A program made the position numbers and the translations under genes. A DNA stretch of 36,605 bases. Source: Deinococcales bacterium (GTDB lineage: Bacteria > Deinococcota > Deinococci > Deinococcales > JAAFIG01). The stretch covers positions 1-36,605 of the forward strand of contig JANYHH010000001.1 in the NCBI GenBank assembly GCA_025359505.1, read 5' to 3'. This document shows positions 22,214 through 30,877 of this stretch, piece after piece (positions within the stretch are counted from its first letter, which is position 1; each line of letters begins with the position of its first letter). The notes under the pieces were generated by a model that saw only the letters and a program-made list of their open reading frames with translations, searched no databases and had not been told where the DNA came from.

Positions 22214-23866
22214 ATGAATTCTAAGTTGATGATTGCTGGGCTTGGGTTATCGCTGGTTGGAACGTTGGCTGCTTGCATCGGTGGGACGGGCGTGACGGGC
22301 GAAGTCGCACCGCAAATAGCTTCAGATCTGACCAGCAGTGCTGCCGCAGGCGTCCAGCCGCGCTTGGTCGGACGCTACTACGCGATCAATGCCTTTGAGC
22401 AAAACAACAATAACGTCACACAGCTCAAGCTCGAGCCAGCCTACGACGGCTTCAAATACAAACCCAATAACTCTAAATACACGCCCGGGTTCACCAACTG
22501 GGATACGCTGACCGTACCAAACTCCAACAGCACTCGGGCCGATTGGTTGCGCCTGACCCTGACTCGAGATGCCAAGATTGCCATTTTGGACATGCAAAAA
22601 CCGACGTGGATGGATGGCAGTTGGACTGAAGGTAAATTGTCTGATCCGACGTTCAAGTCTTACCAAAAGAACTTCAAAGCGGGCGAGATTCAACTCGGAG
22701 CCTCGAGTAACCCGCAAAAGCCGTATACCGTGCTGTTCGCTGAAGCTGACGGCACGCCCTCAGTCTATCCGGGAATGCCGACTAACGTGCCAGTGGGTGA
22801 AACTCAAAAGCCAGTCGCCAACACGAACTGCCCAGCGTGGTTGAACAAGCTTTACACCGTCAAAGGGCCAGACGATCAAATGTACGACTCGTGGCATCCG
22901 CAGATTGACCCCGCCTATTGGTGCTACTTCGGCGTGGAACACGGTTCTGATCCAGCGCTGGTGGGATTGCCCGGCTGGGCGCTTGGATACGTCGCCCGCA
23001 AGAACAACGATCAAGCCGAATTGCTCGAGGGCTTCAAAGGTATTGCAATCCGCGACGAGAAAACCAAGTTGGGTTGGTACATCAACATTCACTCCGAGAC
23101 TGGAGATCTGCACCGTGTTTGCACTCAGAAGCACACCGTTGTCGTGATCGTGACCGACCTGACGATGCCCGCCTCGAGCTACCCCGCGAACGTGTTGGCA
23201 CGGCTGGGGTACAAGGGTGACTTTGGTGCATCGCAATCGACTAGAGAGTTGGCAGGTACGCATCCGATCATCACCGGCACGAATGCAGGGGCTTGCCCAG
23301 ATGACCAAAAAACCATTTCGGCTGGTCTGACGACGAACCCGAAAGATGGCCCGGTGTTTTTTAAGAATATTCGCGTGTTGGCTAATGGCGATGGCAAAAC
23401 CCAAGAGAACAATGGCTACGAGAACTGGCAGGGTGGACTGAACTCCACGCTCGGTATGAGCGTCGCGGGTTGGTTTGGCGGCAATACGCAACCACGCTTC
23501 AAAATCGATATCCGCAATCCGTCCACGGCCTGCAATGATTTGACTTGCATCAATACCGTCACCAACGATAGCCACGGTGACGAGCGCACGTTCTTCGTGC
23601 CCGAGTTGAAAATCGCGTATACCGATACAGTGCGTCTCTTGGACGAGAACAATGACGGCGAGTTCTACACTGATGTTTACGGTAAGGTGCGCTCAACCTC
23701 GAGCGATCCCAAAGCGATCAAGCAATTCATCAAACCCGGTGTGACATTGGTTGGCCCCGATGGTGGCTTTCACACCGAGGACGCGTGGCGCGGGCTGTAC
23801 GTGGACGACAATCTGGCGGGCGTGCCACGGATCGAACTCGAGAAGGCGCTGTTGAACACGAACTGA
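22214..23866 (+). CDS. Large uncharacterised lipoprotein
   Basis: A 550-residue exported protein. The signal peptide ends in a lipobox, LAAC at about residues 17-20, followed by IGGTGVTGEV. I do not recognise the mature domain. It is rich in Asn, Asp, Thr, Trp and Tyr and poor in Lys-rich helices, as expected of a beta-rich surface protein. Several Cys occur in the mature part (CPAW, YWCYFG, HRVCTQ, GACPDD, ACNDLTC), possibly forming disulphides. LLDENNDGEFYTDVYGKV near residue 474 resembles an EF-hand-like calcium loop but lacks the terminal Glu. Codon use is milder in GC than its neighbours. It faces a second lipoprotein gene. Confidence 0.8.
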   Translation: MNSKLMIAGLGLSLVGTLAACIGGTGVTGEVAPQIASDLTSSAAAGVQPRLVGRYYAINAFEQNNNNVTQLKLEPAYDGFKYKPNNSKYTPGFTNWDTLTVPNSNSTRADWLRLTLTRDAKIAILDMQKPTWMDGSWTEGKLSDPTFKSYQKNFKAGEIQLGASSNPQKPYTVLFAEADGTPSVYPGMPTNVPVGETQKPVANTNCPAWLNKLYTVKGPDDQMYDSWHPQIDPAYWCYFGVEHGSDPALVGLPGWALGYVARKNNDQAELLEGFKGIAIRDEKTKLGWYINIHSETGDLHRVCTQKHTVVVIVTDLTMPASSYPANVLARLGYKGDFGASQSTRELAGTHPIITGTNAGACPDDQKTISAGLTTNPKDGPVFFKNIRVLANGDGKTQENNGYENWQGGLNSTLGMSVAGWFGGNTQPRFKIDIRNPSTACNDLTCINTVTNDSHGDERTFFVPELKIAYTDTVRLLDENNDGEFYTDVYGKVRSTSSDPKAIKQFIKPGVTLVGPDGGFHTEDAWRGLYVDDNLAGVPRIELEKALLNTN

Positions 23867-23880
23867 GCGTGAAAAAGCGT

Positions 23881-23906
23881 GGGAGGCTCGAGTCTTCGAG
23901 CCTCCC
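23881..23906. terminator. Hairpin between convergent lipoprotein genes
   Basis: An 11-bp stem, GGGAGGCTCGA / TCGAGCCTCCC, with a GTCT loop, 14 bp after the large lipoprotein stop and 22 bp before the end of the convergent gene. There is no long U-tract, but the position suits a bidirectional terminator. Confidence 0.7.
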
Positions 23907-23928
23907 GCAAATATGCCGATTTCGTCAT

Positions 23929-24390
23929 TTACGGGTTGGTGGGTTGTGCCGTCACATCCCACTTGTAATCTAGCCGCAGTTGATCGTCCAGTTTTTGATT
24001 GCCGTTGTACGGGTAGCCGTAAATGAAGAAAAACGGTTTCGTGCCCGTAAAGTTGCTAGGCACGCTGACCGTGAAAGTCTTGGATTCGTTGCCTTCAATG
24101 AACGTCGTCAGCGGTGTGACGGTCACGCCATCTGAGCCGCTGACCAGCACTTGAATCCTCGTTGCACCGGGCGATTTGTTCTCGCCTGTCAGTACCAGCG
24201 TGACCGAGCCGCCTTTGGCAACCCACAACTCATCGGGTTTGCTCGCAAAAGTCCCAGTTTTGATGTTTTTTGGGCTGCTGACCAATCCGTAGAGCGTTCC
24301 CGGCGGGGGCGGAGCGGGCGGTGTGACTGGAGCCGTACCACCGCCGCAACTGACCATCAAGCCCAGCAGGGCAACCCCAATGAATCTCAT
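23929..24390 (-). CDS. Small uncharacterised lipoprotein
   Basis: A 153-residue exported protein with a short signal peptide ending in a lipobox (LMVSC, Cys at residue 15), a GGG and Pro-rich linker (TPPAPPPPG), then a beta-rich domain. SVTLVLTGENKSPGATRIQVLVSG and ESKTFTVSVPSNFTGTKPFF read like an immunoglobulin-like sandwich. Function is unknown. ATG 24390 has TAATTT (minus strand, 24397-24402) 6 nt upstream. Confidence 0.75.
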   Translation of the reverse strand: MRFIGVALLGLMVSCGGGTAPVTPPAPPPPGTLYGLVSSPKNIKTGTFASKPDELWVAKGGSVTLVLTGENKSPGATRIQVLVSGSDGVTVTPLTTFIEGNESKTFTVSVPSNFTGTKPFFFIYGYPYNGNQKLDDQLRLDYKWDVTAQPTNP

Positions 24391-24396
24391 GTCACC

Positions 24397-24402
24397 AAAT
24401 TA
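24397..24402 (-). promoter_or_regulatory. -10 hexamer of the small lipoprotein gene (leaderless type)
   Basis: TAATTT on the minus strand, 6 nt before the ATG at 24390. Confidence 0.5.
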
Positions 24403-24475
24403 GCTCGAGCGCATGAGTTGTCGTGTGACCTTTCCCGCACCGCTGCCGAGTTTCGCCTCGAACCAGCAGGGTTCA

Positions 24476-25168
24476 TCACCTCGAGAAGCGCTCGACGCCA
24501 TTTTCGCCCGCCACGAACGCGATGTTGGCGTAGCCGACGAATAAGCCCGTGCCGACCACGCCGGGAACATGGCGCAGTTTCGCGTCCAATTCACGCGGGT
24601 TGAGGATTTCGCGCACCGTGCAACTGACCAAGTAATTGCCGTTGTCAGTCACGACCGGCTCGCCGTCCTTCATCCAAAGACGCGCCTCGAGCTGATGTGC
24701 GACACTCGCCAGTTGGTTGATCGTGGCGCGGTAGCCCCAGCGCATGATCTCGACGGGCACGGCTGACTTATAGCCGAGGTACGGCACGAGCTTCGTGTGA
24801 TCCGCGACGACGACGAACTTTTTGGCGTTGAACTCCACTAGTTTCTCGCGTACCAGCGCGCCGCCCATGCCCTTAATCAACTCCAGATTCGGATCAATCT
24901 CGTCCGCGCCGTCAATCGCAATGTCCACGCCCGCCGCGCTCAGTTCCATCAGTGGAATCCCAACCTCGAGCGCGAGTTTTTCCGATGCGACACTGGTCGG
25001 CACGCCCTTGATATCCATGAGCTTGCGATCAGCAATCAAGCGCCCAATCTCGAGGATCGCGTACTTGGCGGTGCTGCCCGTGCCCAGCCCGACGGTCATG
25101 CCGCTTTTCACCAGCTTGACCGCCTCGAGCGCGGCGAGATTCTTGAAATGCTCCAAGTTCTCGCTCAC
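24476..25168 (-). CDS. rpiA: Ribose-5-phosphate isomerase A
   Basis: A 230-residue enzyme of the pentose phosphate pathway, interconverting ribose 5-phosphate and ribulose 5-phosphate. Signatures are VGLGTGSTAKYAI near residue 26, the substrate-binding DGADEIDPNLELIKGMGGAL near residues 87-106 with the active-site Asp/Glu, and VVVADHTKLVPYLG. The start is GTG 25168, which overlaps the TGA of bcp (GTGA); the longer open frame upstream is the bcp gene read in another frame. It is therefore the second gene of a bcp-rpiA operon. Confidence 0.93.
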   Translation of the reverse strand: MSENLEHFKNLAALEAVKLVKSGMTVGLGTGSTAKYAILEIGRLIADRKLMDIKGVPTSVASEKLALEVGIPLMELSAAGVDIAIDGADEIDPNLELIKGMGGALVREKLVEFNAKKFVVVADHTKLVPYLGYKSAVPVEIMRWGYRATINQLASVAHQLEARLWMKDGEPVVTDNGNYLVSCTVREILNPRELDAKLRHVPGVVGTGLFVGYANIAFVAGENGVERFSR

Positions 25169-25632
25169 GCGCTGCCCGCCTCGAGCGCGGTTTTTAATGC
25201 CGTTTCGACTTCCTGCGCGTGGTCGTCCACGCTGACTTTCTTCCACGCTTTGAGGATTTCGCCGTTCGGGTCGATCAGGAAAGTCTGGCGCATCACGCCC
25301 TCAGAAACCTTACCGTAGAAGTTTTTCGTACCATACGCACCGAAGGCTTTGGCTAGTTCCGCGCCAGCGTCCGCCAGCAGCGGGAAGTTCAGGCTGTACT
25401 TCGTGGCAAACTGACCGTGGCTGTCCACATCGTCGGCACTGACGCCGATCACGGTCGCGCCTAGTTTCTTCAAGCTGCTCGAGGCGTCGCGGAAGTTACA
25501 GGCTTCCTTGGTGCAGCCCGGCGTGTCGTCTTTGGGGTAGAAGTACAGCACCAGCCAGCCGCCGTGGTACTGCTCCAAAGTATGCTGCGTGCCGTGCTGA
25601 TCGGGGAGGTTGAACGCGGGTGCTTTTTCCAC
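25165..25632 (-). CDS. bcp: Thioredoxin-dependent thiol peroxidase (peroxiredoxin Q/BCP)
   Basis: A 155-residue cytosolic peroxiredoxin that reduces peroxides using thioredoxin. The peroxidatic C40 and resolving C45 are in DDTPGCTKEACNFRD, an atypical two-Cys arrangement. VIGVSADDVDSHGQFATKY and RQTFLIDPNGEI follow as in the family. I set the start at GTG 25632 because TAGAAT lies 7 nt before it; an ATG nine codons in-frame further out would fall within that hexamer. It leads the bcp-rpiA operon and is divergent from the HEAT-repeat gene. Confidence 0.92.
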   Translation of the reverse strand: MEKAPAFNLPDQHGTQHTLEQYHGGWLVLYFYPKDDTPGCTKEACNFRDASSSLKKLGATVIGVSADDVDSHGQFATKYSLNFPLLADAGAELAKAFGAYGTKNFYGKVSEGVMRQTFLIDPNGEILKAWKKVSVDDHAQEVETALKTALEAGSA

Positions 25633-25639
25633 GCTGTGC

Positions 25640-25645
25640 ATTCTA
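25640..25645 (-). promoter_or_regulatory. -10 hexamer of the bcp-rpiA operon (leaderless type)
   Basis: TAGAAT on the minus strand, 7 nt before the GTG at 25632. Confidence 0.6.
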
Positions 25646-25695
25646 GCGTGTGCAGCCACGTTTTTTCGTGGCTCGAGCGACGATGCCCACTTGGG

Positions 25696-25701
25696 TAAGA
25701 T
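25696..25701 (+). promoter_or_regulatory. -10 hexamer of the HEAT-repeat gene (leaderless type)
   Basis: TAAGAT, 7 nt before the ATG at 25709. Confidence 0.6.
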
Positions 25702-25708
25702 GGCAGAT

Positions 25709-28700
25709 ATGACCAGCCCAGCGACGAAGAAACTGTTGGCGCAACTCGAGCCGCTGCGTCACGCGGAGCGCATGCGCTTGATGGTCGGATACGGACTGAA
25801 CGCCAACCCAGATGTGCTGCACGATCTCGAGGCGGGCAACGTTTTTGAGCGCCATATGGCCCTGATGACTTGTTACTCGAGCCGCGATGCGGGGCGCGTG
25901 GAGCGCGGTTTGCAGGATGCCTCGAGCATCGTGCGCGGGATTGCGCTCGCGCTCGCGCCACTCGTTTTATCCGACGCGCAAGCGATAGTGGCGCTGCGTT
26001 CGTTATCGCTCGGCTCGCGTTTGGTGCTGCTGCACGGGTTACGTGGGCGTAAACGCGCTGAGCCAATCGCCGATGCGCTGCTCGAGGAGTTGAGTGCGGC
26101 CGGTGATTTGAGGACTGTCACCGCGTTGCTCAGTTTCGCTTCGGCCGCATGGGTTGGTCAGCGCCTTGCAACCATGGAACTGGCGTCTGCGTCGGAGTGG
26201 GCGCGATTGGCTCGTTCGCACCCTTTGCTGCTGGCGGATTGGCTTGAGCGGCAAGCTTTAGGTGATTCCAACCCGCGCTTGGTTTGGCAGGTCAATGCGG
26301 TGATTGCTCTGACCGCGAACAACTCCGTCACTCGAGCGGCGCAACTGCTGCGCGTACTCAGGCAGACCGTTCCACTGACGCGATTGGCATTGCAGCCACT
26401 GGTTGATCGCCACCCGCGCTTAGTCGCAGAGTTGCTGCTGAGCAGTGAAGATCAAACCGCGCTGGACTTGTCGCGTGTCGCGCACCGCTTACCCGTCCAG
26501 CAGGTGATTGCGCTCCAAGCTCAGCACCCCAGCGCATTGCGGTTTCTCGAGCAGCAGTTCTCTAAGTTCGCTTTTTCCGACCGCGCAGCCCTGTTTGCCG
26601 CCTGCCGCTCCGCGTGGGCGGATGGGGACGGTTTGATCGCGCCGCACACGCTGCGCTTTCTACCTCGAGCCGAGCGCGAGTCCGAGGCGTTGCGGCATCT
26701 GAGTCACCCAGCCTTGGCAGCGCGAACCGTGCAGCGCGTTCCCTACGCCGCGCTGCTGGGATTTGAAGAAGCAACGCGGTTGCTGGACGCGACCATCAAG
26801 CATCCCAAGCCTGAGTTCCGTATGGCAGCGGCGGGCGCGTTGATCCGAGCGGCGCGGTTTGACCAAAGTTACGTCAATGCGCTCGAGTTCGTGCGGCAAC
26901 GCAAAAACGAGCAAGACCCCGTGCGTTTGCAACTGCTGACCGCGCTGGCTGAATTGCCCGCCGCCGTGTGGCAAGCCAATCATCTCGAGGGGCTGGGCGC
27001 GGTGGTGCAAGACGCGCTCAACGCCGCTGATTTATCGGCGCAGACGGCCAGCGCGGCTGAGCGGATCGTCGTGCGACTTTTGCCGTTCCACGCGGCTTGG
27101 GCAGCGCAGTGGATCGCCACGCTGGTCAAGGAGCGCGGGCAGATCAATCTTCACAACATTGGTCAGCGCATCACGGACACCGAGGCGAAAATCGTCGCTG
27201 TCGCGCTGCTGCCCGTGTTGAAATCGTGGGCGACCAGAGAGCGCGAATCGGCGCTGCTGAATGTGTTGTTCGCGTTTGGCAGGCGCTTGAAGGTGTTGCC
27301 AGACTTGCTCGAGTTGGCTGAGGGACTTGCCAAAGGCTCGATTTACTCGGCGCAGACGGCGTTGCACCTTATCGCCGAACACGACATTCCCAGATTCAAC
27401 CGCCTCGTACCGCAACTCTTGAAAGCGGACTCGAGTTGGGCGACTCAAGCGATTGTTTACCAGCATTTGCACCGCCAGCGTCAAGACCTGTTGACGCCGT
27501 TTCTAGGGCGGCACGCCTACAAAGGTAAATTCAGCACCGGCAAGACCCGCTTCGTGCTGCCGATTTACAGCGGCTTCGAGCGCTGGACGCCAGCGCAACA
27601 AAAGACCTTCGCCGCAACGCTCGAGGAGCTGACTGGGGACAATGAACGCGACCAACCCGCGATTTACCGGGCGATGGCGCAATTGGCCGCCATTCCGAAC
27701 GCGCCAATCGCGCCCTTGACGCGCCTCGCTGATGCCCGCAACCCGCGCCTCGCTGTGCGCGATACCGCGCTGCGCTCACTCGGGCGGCTCGATGAGGCAA
27801 GGGGCTTGCCAGCGCTGCTGGACGCGCTTGGTGATGACCGCGCTCGAGTGGCGATTTACGCCTTGCGGCGCTTGGTGCTGGTGATGCCGAGTGCGCGGGC
27901 GCTATCAGTGCTGCGAGCTGCGCCTTTAGATCGCGTGACCGTCGCCAAAGAGGTCGTGCGGCTGATCGGTGAGCTGCGTAGCGACGCGGGCTTCGCCGAT
28001 CTGATCGCGCTGAGCGCTGGGGATTTGCACCGCGACGTGCGCGTTGCGCTGCTCAGAGCATTGTGGGACGACCTCGAGCGCGACCGCACGTGGACGGTGC
28101 TGCACGCGGCGGCGACCGACCCCGACCCGGCGGTGGCCGATGGCGTGATTCGCATTCCAGTGGAGCGCCTTTCACTCGCTTCGCAGCGGCAACTCGTGAT
28201 GTTGCTGGCGGCACTGCTTACGCACCCAGACCCCGACGTGCGCCTCGAGACGCTGCGCCGCTGCCAGTGGCTACCCGTCGCGGACGCGCAGCGGCTGCTG
28301 ATGCAATCCCTGCTGAACGCCATCAATTCGACCATTCCAGACCAGACCAGCGCAGCGGCGAGCGCGTTTTTTGCCACGTACGCCGCCACCGACTCGGGTG
28401 CGGTGGGATCAGCCATCGCAGGGTCACTGAGCAATCGCCGCGTACTCGCCCTGACCCTCTCAGCCTTTCTGAGCAGCAGTTCCCAGCAGCGACAGCGACT
28501 CGAGGAGAGCGCACGGGCAATCTTGGCGGCGCTCGAGGCAGATGCGCTGACGCTGGATTGGCAGGTCAGGGTCGCGCTGTTGTGCTTACCGTGGACTGAG
28601 AGCGCGGGGTTCATGATCGCGCTTGCCAGTCGTCATCAACTCGATGCGGGCGTTTTTTATGTCGCCCTGACTGCGCTGCGTGAGATTCCAGATTGGCGCA

Positions 28701-28936
28701 GCCAAACCCAAGCCGGGCTGCACACCCTCGAGCACGCTTGGCGCGATCATCCCAACGAGTTATTGCGGCGCTTGGCGCTCGAGGCGCTGATCCTGAAGAC
28801 CTTCAACGACAGTGGGCAGAGCGCGATCTGGTCACTGTCGCAACTGAAGCAGCTCGACCGCTACCGCGCTGACCTCTCGAGCATCGTCGCATCAGCAGCG
28901 CAGTTCACGTTCCCTAATTTGGAACTCGAGCCTTAA
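25709..28936 (+). CDS. Very large HEAT-repeat (alpha-solenoid) protein
   Basis: A 1075-residue, almost wholly helical cytosolic protein with no signal peptide or membrane helix. HEAT-like helix pairs are clearest at HPKPEFRMAAAGALIRAARF, at DARNPRLAVRDTALRSLGRL with the following ALLDALGDDRARVAIYALRR, at DLHRDVRVALLRALWDDLER, and at HPDPDVRLETLRRCQWLPV. Such solenoids are protein-protein scaffolds; the partner is unknown. A segment GKFSTGKT (residues 606-613) fits the Walker A spelling but lacks a preceding beta-strand and any Walker B. The ATG at 25709 is set by TAAGAT 7 nt upstream. It is divergent from bcp and convergent with the hemolysin III-type gene through a shared TTAA. Confidence 0.85.
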   Translation: MTSPATKKLLAQLEPLRHAERMRLMVGYGLNANPDVLHDLEAGNVFERHMALMTCYSSRDAGRVERGLQDASSIVRGIALALAPLVLSDAQAIVALRSLSLGSRLVLLHGLRGRKRAEPIADALLEELSAAGDLRTVTALLSFASAAWVGQRLATMELASASEWARLARSHPLLLADWLERQALGDSNPRLVWQVNAVIALTANNSVTRAAQLLRVLRQTVPLTRLALQPLVDRHPRLVAELLLSSEDQTALDLSRVAHRLPVQQVIALQAQHPSALRFLEQQFSKFAFSDRAALFAACRSAWADGDGLIAPHTLRFLPRAERESEALRHLSHPALAARTVQRVPYAALLGFEEATRLLDATIKHPKPEFRMAAAGALIRAARFDQSYVNALEFVRQRKNEQDPVRLQLLTALAELPAAVWQANHLEGLGAVVQDALNAADLSAQTASAAERIVVRLLPFHAAWAAQWIATLVKERGQINLHNIGQRITDTEAKIVAVALLPVLKSWATRERESALLNVLFAFGRRLKVLPDLLELAEGLAKGSIYSAQTALHLIAEHDIPRFNRLVPQLLKADSSWATQAIVYQHLHRQRQDLLTPFLGRHAYKGKFSTGKTRFVLPIYSGFERWTPAQQKTFAATLEELTGDNERDQPAIYRAMAQLAAIPNAPIAPLTRLADARNPRLAVRDTALRSLGRLDEARGLPALLDALGDDRARVAIYALRRLVLVMPSARALSVLRAAPLDRVTVAKEVVRLIGELRSDAGFADLIALSAGDLHRDVRVALLRALWDDLERDRTWTVLHAAATDPDPAVADGVIRIPVERLSLASQRQLVMLLAALLTHPDPDVRLETLRRCQWLPVADAQRLLMQSLLNAINSTIPDQTSAAASAFFATYAATDSGAVGSAIAGSLSNRRVLALTLSAFLSSSSQQRQRLEESARAILAALEADALTLDWQVRVALLCLPWTESAGFMIALASRHQLDAGVFYVALTALREIPDWRSQTQAGLHTLEHAWRDHPNELLRRLALEALILKTFNDSGQSAIWSLSQLKQLDRYRADLSSIVASAAQFTFPNLELEP

Positions 28937-29559
28937 TTGATCGGCAGCGCCAACACCATCACCGCGTGAGCAACGCTGCCTGCCAGCACGAACAAGTGCC
29001 AGACCTCGTGCGTACCCCACGCGGGAATGAAGTGACGCTCGCGGCGCGAGGCGAAGAACGGCACGCCGAGCGTGTACAGCACACCGCCTGCGACCAATGC
29101 AATAAACGCGACTCGAGGAATCGCGGTGATAAGCACGGGCAGCAGCATCACCGCTAGCCAGCCCAGTCCAACGTACAGCGCCAGCGACACCCATTCTGGC
29201 AGTTCGAGACTAAATTTGAGCGTGATGCCGATTCCAGCGACGCCCCAAACGATTGCGAGCGCGACCCAGCGCCATGGTTCAGGCAGGGCGACCCAGATGA
29301 TTGGCGTGTACGTCCCCGCGATCAGCACAAAAATCGCGCTGTGATCGAAGCGTTTCAGCAACTCGACTCGAGCCTCTGAGAGTTTCAAGCCGTGGTAGAC
29401 GCTACTGGCGGTGTACAGTACCGTCATGCTGATGGCGAAGACCAGCACCGACCAGTGCGTTTGCCCTCTCATCACGAGGGTGACGCACAGCAGGATTCCC
29501 AGCGCGATGCCGAGGGTGTGCGTGATCGTATTGACGGGTTCGCGTAAAGCAGCGGTCAT
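28933..29559 (-). CDS. Hemolysin III/YqfA-type (PAQR superfamily) membrane protein
   Basis: A 208-residue protein with seven hydrophobic segments. Family motifs are REPVNTITHTLG at the N-terminus, TASSVYHGLKLSE near residue 50, LKRFDHSAIFVLIAGTYTP near 68, and GTHEVWHLFVLAGSVAHAVM near the end. The Ser, Asp and His residues in these blocks form the metal site of the PAQR/CREST group, implying a membrane-embedded hydrolase. The haemolysin name is historical. TACGCT (minus strand, 29567-29572) is 7 nt before the ATG. Confidence 0.9.
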   Translation of the reverse strand: MTAALREPVNTITHTLGIALGILLCVTLVMRGQTHWSVLVFAISMTVLYTASSVYHGLKLSEARVELLKRFDHSAIFVLIAGTYTPIIWVALPEPWRWVALAIVWGVAGIGITLKFSLELPEWVSLALYVGLGWLAVMLLPVLITAIPRVAFIALVAGGVLYTLGVPFFASRRERHFIPAWGTHEVWHLFVLAGSVAHAVMVLALPIN

Positions 29560-29566
29560 TGAGATG

Positions 29567-29572
29567 AGCGTA
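29567..29572 (-). promoter_or_regulatory. -10 hexamer of the hemolysin III-type gene (leaderless type)
   Basis: TACGCT on the minus strand, 7 nt before the ATG at 29559. Confidence 0.5.
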
Positions 29573-29640
29573 ACTCGAGAAGCTGAGCGTTTCCTGCTGG
29601 CTCGAGCTGCGGGTCATCTATATTATGTGGATTGATATCG

Positions 29641-29646
29641 TAAGCT
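29641..29646 (+). promoter_or_regulatory. -10 hexamer of the acquired methyltransferase gene (leaderless type)
   Basis: TAAGCT, 6 nt before the GTG at 29653. Confidence 0.5.
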
Positions 29647-29652
29647 CTAGAC

Positions 29653-30483
29653 GTGACAAAAGATGCCGTTCTCGATTACTACGCGGCCTTTGCTGAACGT
29701 GAATGGCATCGTTTAACAAATCCAGATGACGGCGCTATCGAGTTCGAATTGACGTGTGCATTGCTCGAGAAATACCTGCCCCCATCGGGAAGAATTCTTC
29801 ATATTGGTGGTGGGCCAGGACGATACACAATCTGGCTTGCACAGCGAGGTTATCAAGTTGTATTGGCGGATTTATCACCAGATTTATTGGCGATTGCGCG
29901 ACGAGAGATCGCAAACGCTAGTATCGCAGAGCGTGTCGAGGAAATTGTTGAAACTGATGCGTGCGACTTAAGCCATTGGTCAGACGCTAGTTTTGATGCA
30001 GTCGTGTGTTTAGGGCCATTCTATCACCTACCCGAACGTATTGATCGTGAACGTGCTGTAGCTGAATTGGTGCGTGTACTCAGACCAAAAGGTATAGCTT
30101 TTATCGCATTCATGAGCCGCTACGCTTTGCTTCGGCGAACACTCGCCATTTCAGACGAACGTAAACACCTTGCTGACTCTGCTTGGGTTAACCGCCTGAT
30201 GGAGCATGGAGTTTTTGAGAATACTATTTCAGGGCGTTTTACGCATGGTTACGGCGCTCAACCAGTAGAGATATCTCCTTTTCTCAGTCTTTATGGTCTC
30301 AAAGAGGTTTCACTTAACGCCGCAGAAGGTATTACAAATAACATTGAGAGTGCAGTAATGGAAGCAACTAACTTAGATTCAAGCATTCGACAGCTAGTAT
30401 TGGATATGCTAGTCAAGACCTCTAGTGATCCTGCCATACTGGGCTTGGCAAACCATTTGATTTATATTGGAAAACGTATTTAG
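29653..30483 (+). CDS. Class I SAM-dependent methyltransferase, probably horizontally acquired
   Basis: A 276-residue cytosolic methyltransferase. Motif I is ILHIGGGPGRYTIWLAQRGY (residues 48-67), followed by VVLADLSPDLLAIARREI and the acidic motif SFDAVVCLGPFYHLPE near residue 117. The last third is a helical lid. The acceptor is unknown. Base composition is different from the surroundings: two 60-base lines counted by hand had 38% and 45% GC, against 68% for a line in the HEAT gene. It holds one CTCGAG in 831 bp. It nevertheless fits the local leaderless pattern (TAAGCT at 6 nt), so it may have acquired a host-like promoter. Confidence 0.85.
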   Translation: MTKDAVLDYYAAFAEREWHRLTNPDDGAIEFELTCALLEKYLPPSGRILHIGGGPGRYTIWLAQRGYQVVLADLSPDLLAIARREIANASIAERVEEIVETDACDLSHWSDASFDAVVCLGPFYHLPERIDRERAVAELVRVLRPKGIAFIAFMSRYALLRRTLAISDERKHLADSAWVNRLMEHGVFENTISGRFTHGYGAQPVEISPFLSLYGLKEVSLNAAEGITNNIESAVMEATNLDSSIRQLVLDMLVKTSSDPAILGLANHLIYIGKRI

Positions 30484-30596
30484 CATGTATTGCAGAAATA
30501 GTTATCTCGCGCCAAATCATCTTATTTAGCTTAACCTTTTATTAGTATCCGCATGTTACACATTGCAGCATCTGACTTCTCGAGATTCAAAAATAA

Positions 30597-30620
30597 AAGA
30601 ATGCCCGCAAAGGCATTCTT
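30597..30620 (-). terminator. Rho-independent terminator of rpmE
   Basis: Read on the minus strand: a 9-bp stem, AAGAATGCC / GGCATTCTT, with a 6-nt loop, then a T-rich tail (TTTTATTTTTG). It lies 21 bp after the rpmE stop. Confidence 0.88.
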
Positions 30621-30640
30621 CAACTTTATAGACTCGAGGT

Positions 30641-30865
30641 TCAGTCTTCTTTTTTGGCGGTGCGGTAGCTCGTGCCGAAGCGCTTCGTGAACTTCTCGAC
30701 GCGACCCTCGGTGTCTAGGAAGCGCTGCTGACCCGTCCAGAACGGGTGAACGCCGCTCCACACGTCAACGTTGATTTCTGGTTTGGTGCTGTAGGTTTCC
30801 ATGACGACTTCGCCGTTGTAGACGATCTTGCATGGAACGAGCTTCGGGTGGATGTCTTTTTTCAT
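30641..30865 (-). CDS. rpmE: Ribosomal protein L31
   Basis: A 74-residue large-subunit protein: MKKDIHPKLVPCKIVYNGEV, DVWSGVHPFWTGQQRFLDTE and GRVEKFTKRFG are standard for L31. Only one Cys remains (C12), so it is of the zinc-free type. The C-terminal YRTAKKED is short. The ATG has a strong Shine-Dalgarno sequence (AAGGAG). A TTGTCA-18-TATATT promoter lies about 110 bp upstream, leaving a leader of roughly 100 nt. A good terminator follows. It appears to be transcribed alone. Confidence 0.95.
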   Translation of the reverse strand: MKKDIHPKLVPCKIVYNGEVVMETYSTKPEINVDVWSGVHPFWTGQQRFLDTEGRVEKFTKRFGTSYRTAKKED

Positions 30866-30877
30866 ACGGACTCCTTG

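Noticed and set aside
27524..27547. GKFSTGKT in the HEAT-repeat protein matches the Walker A spelling
   Set aside because: The preceding residues (RHAYK) do not form a hydrophobic strand, no Walker B follows, and the flanks are helical repeats.
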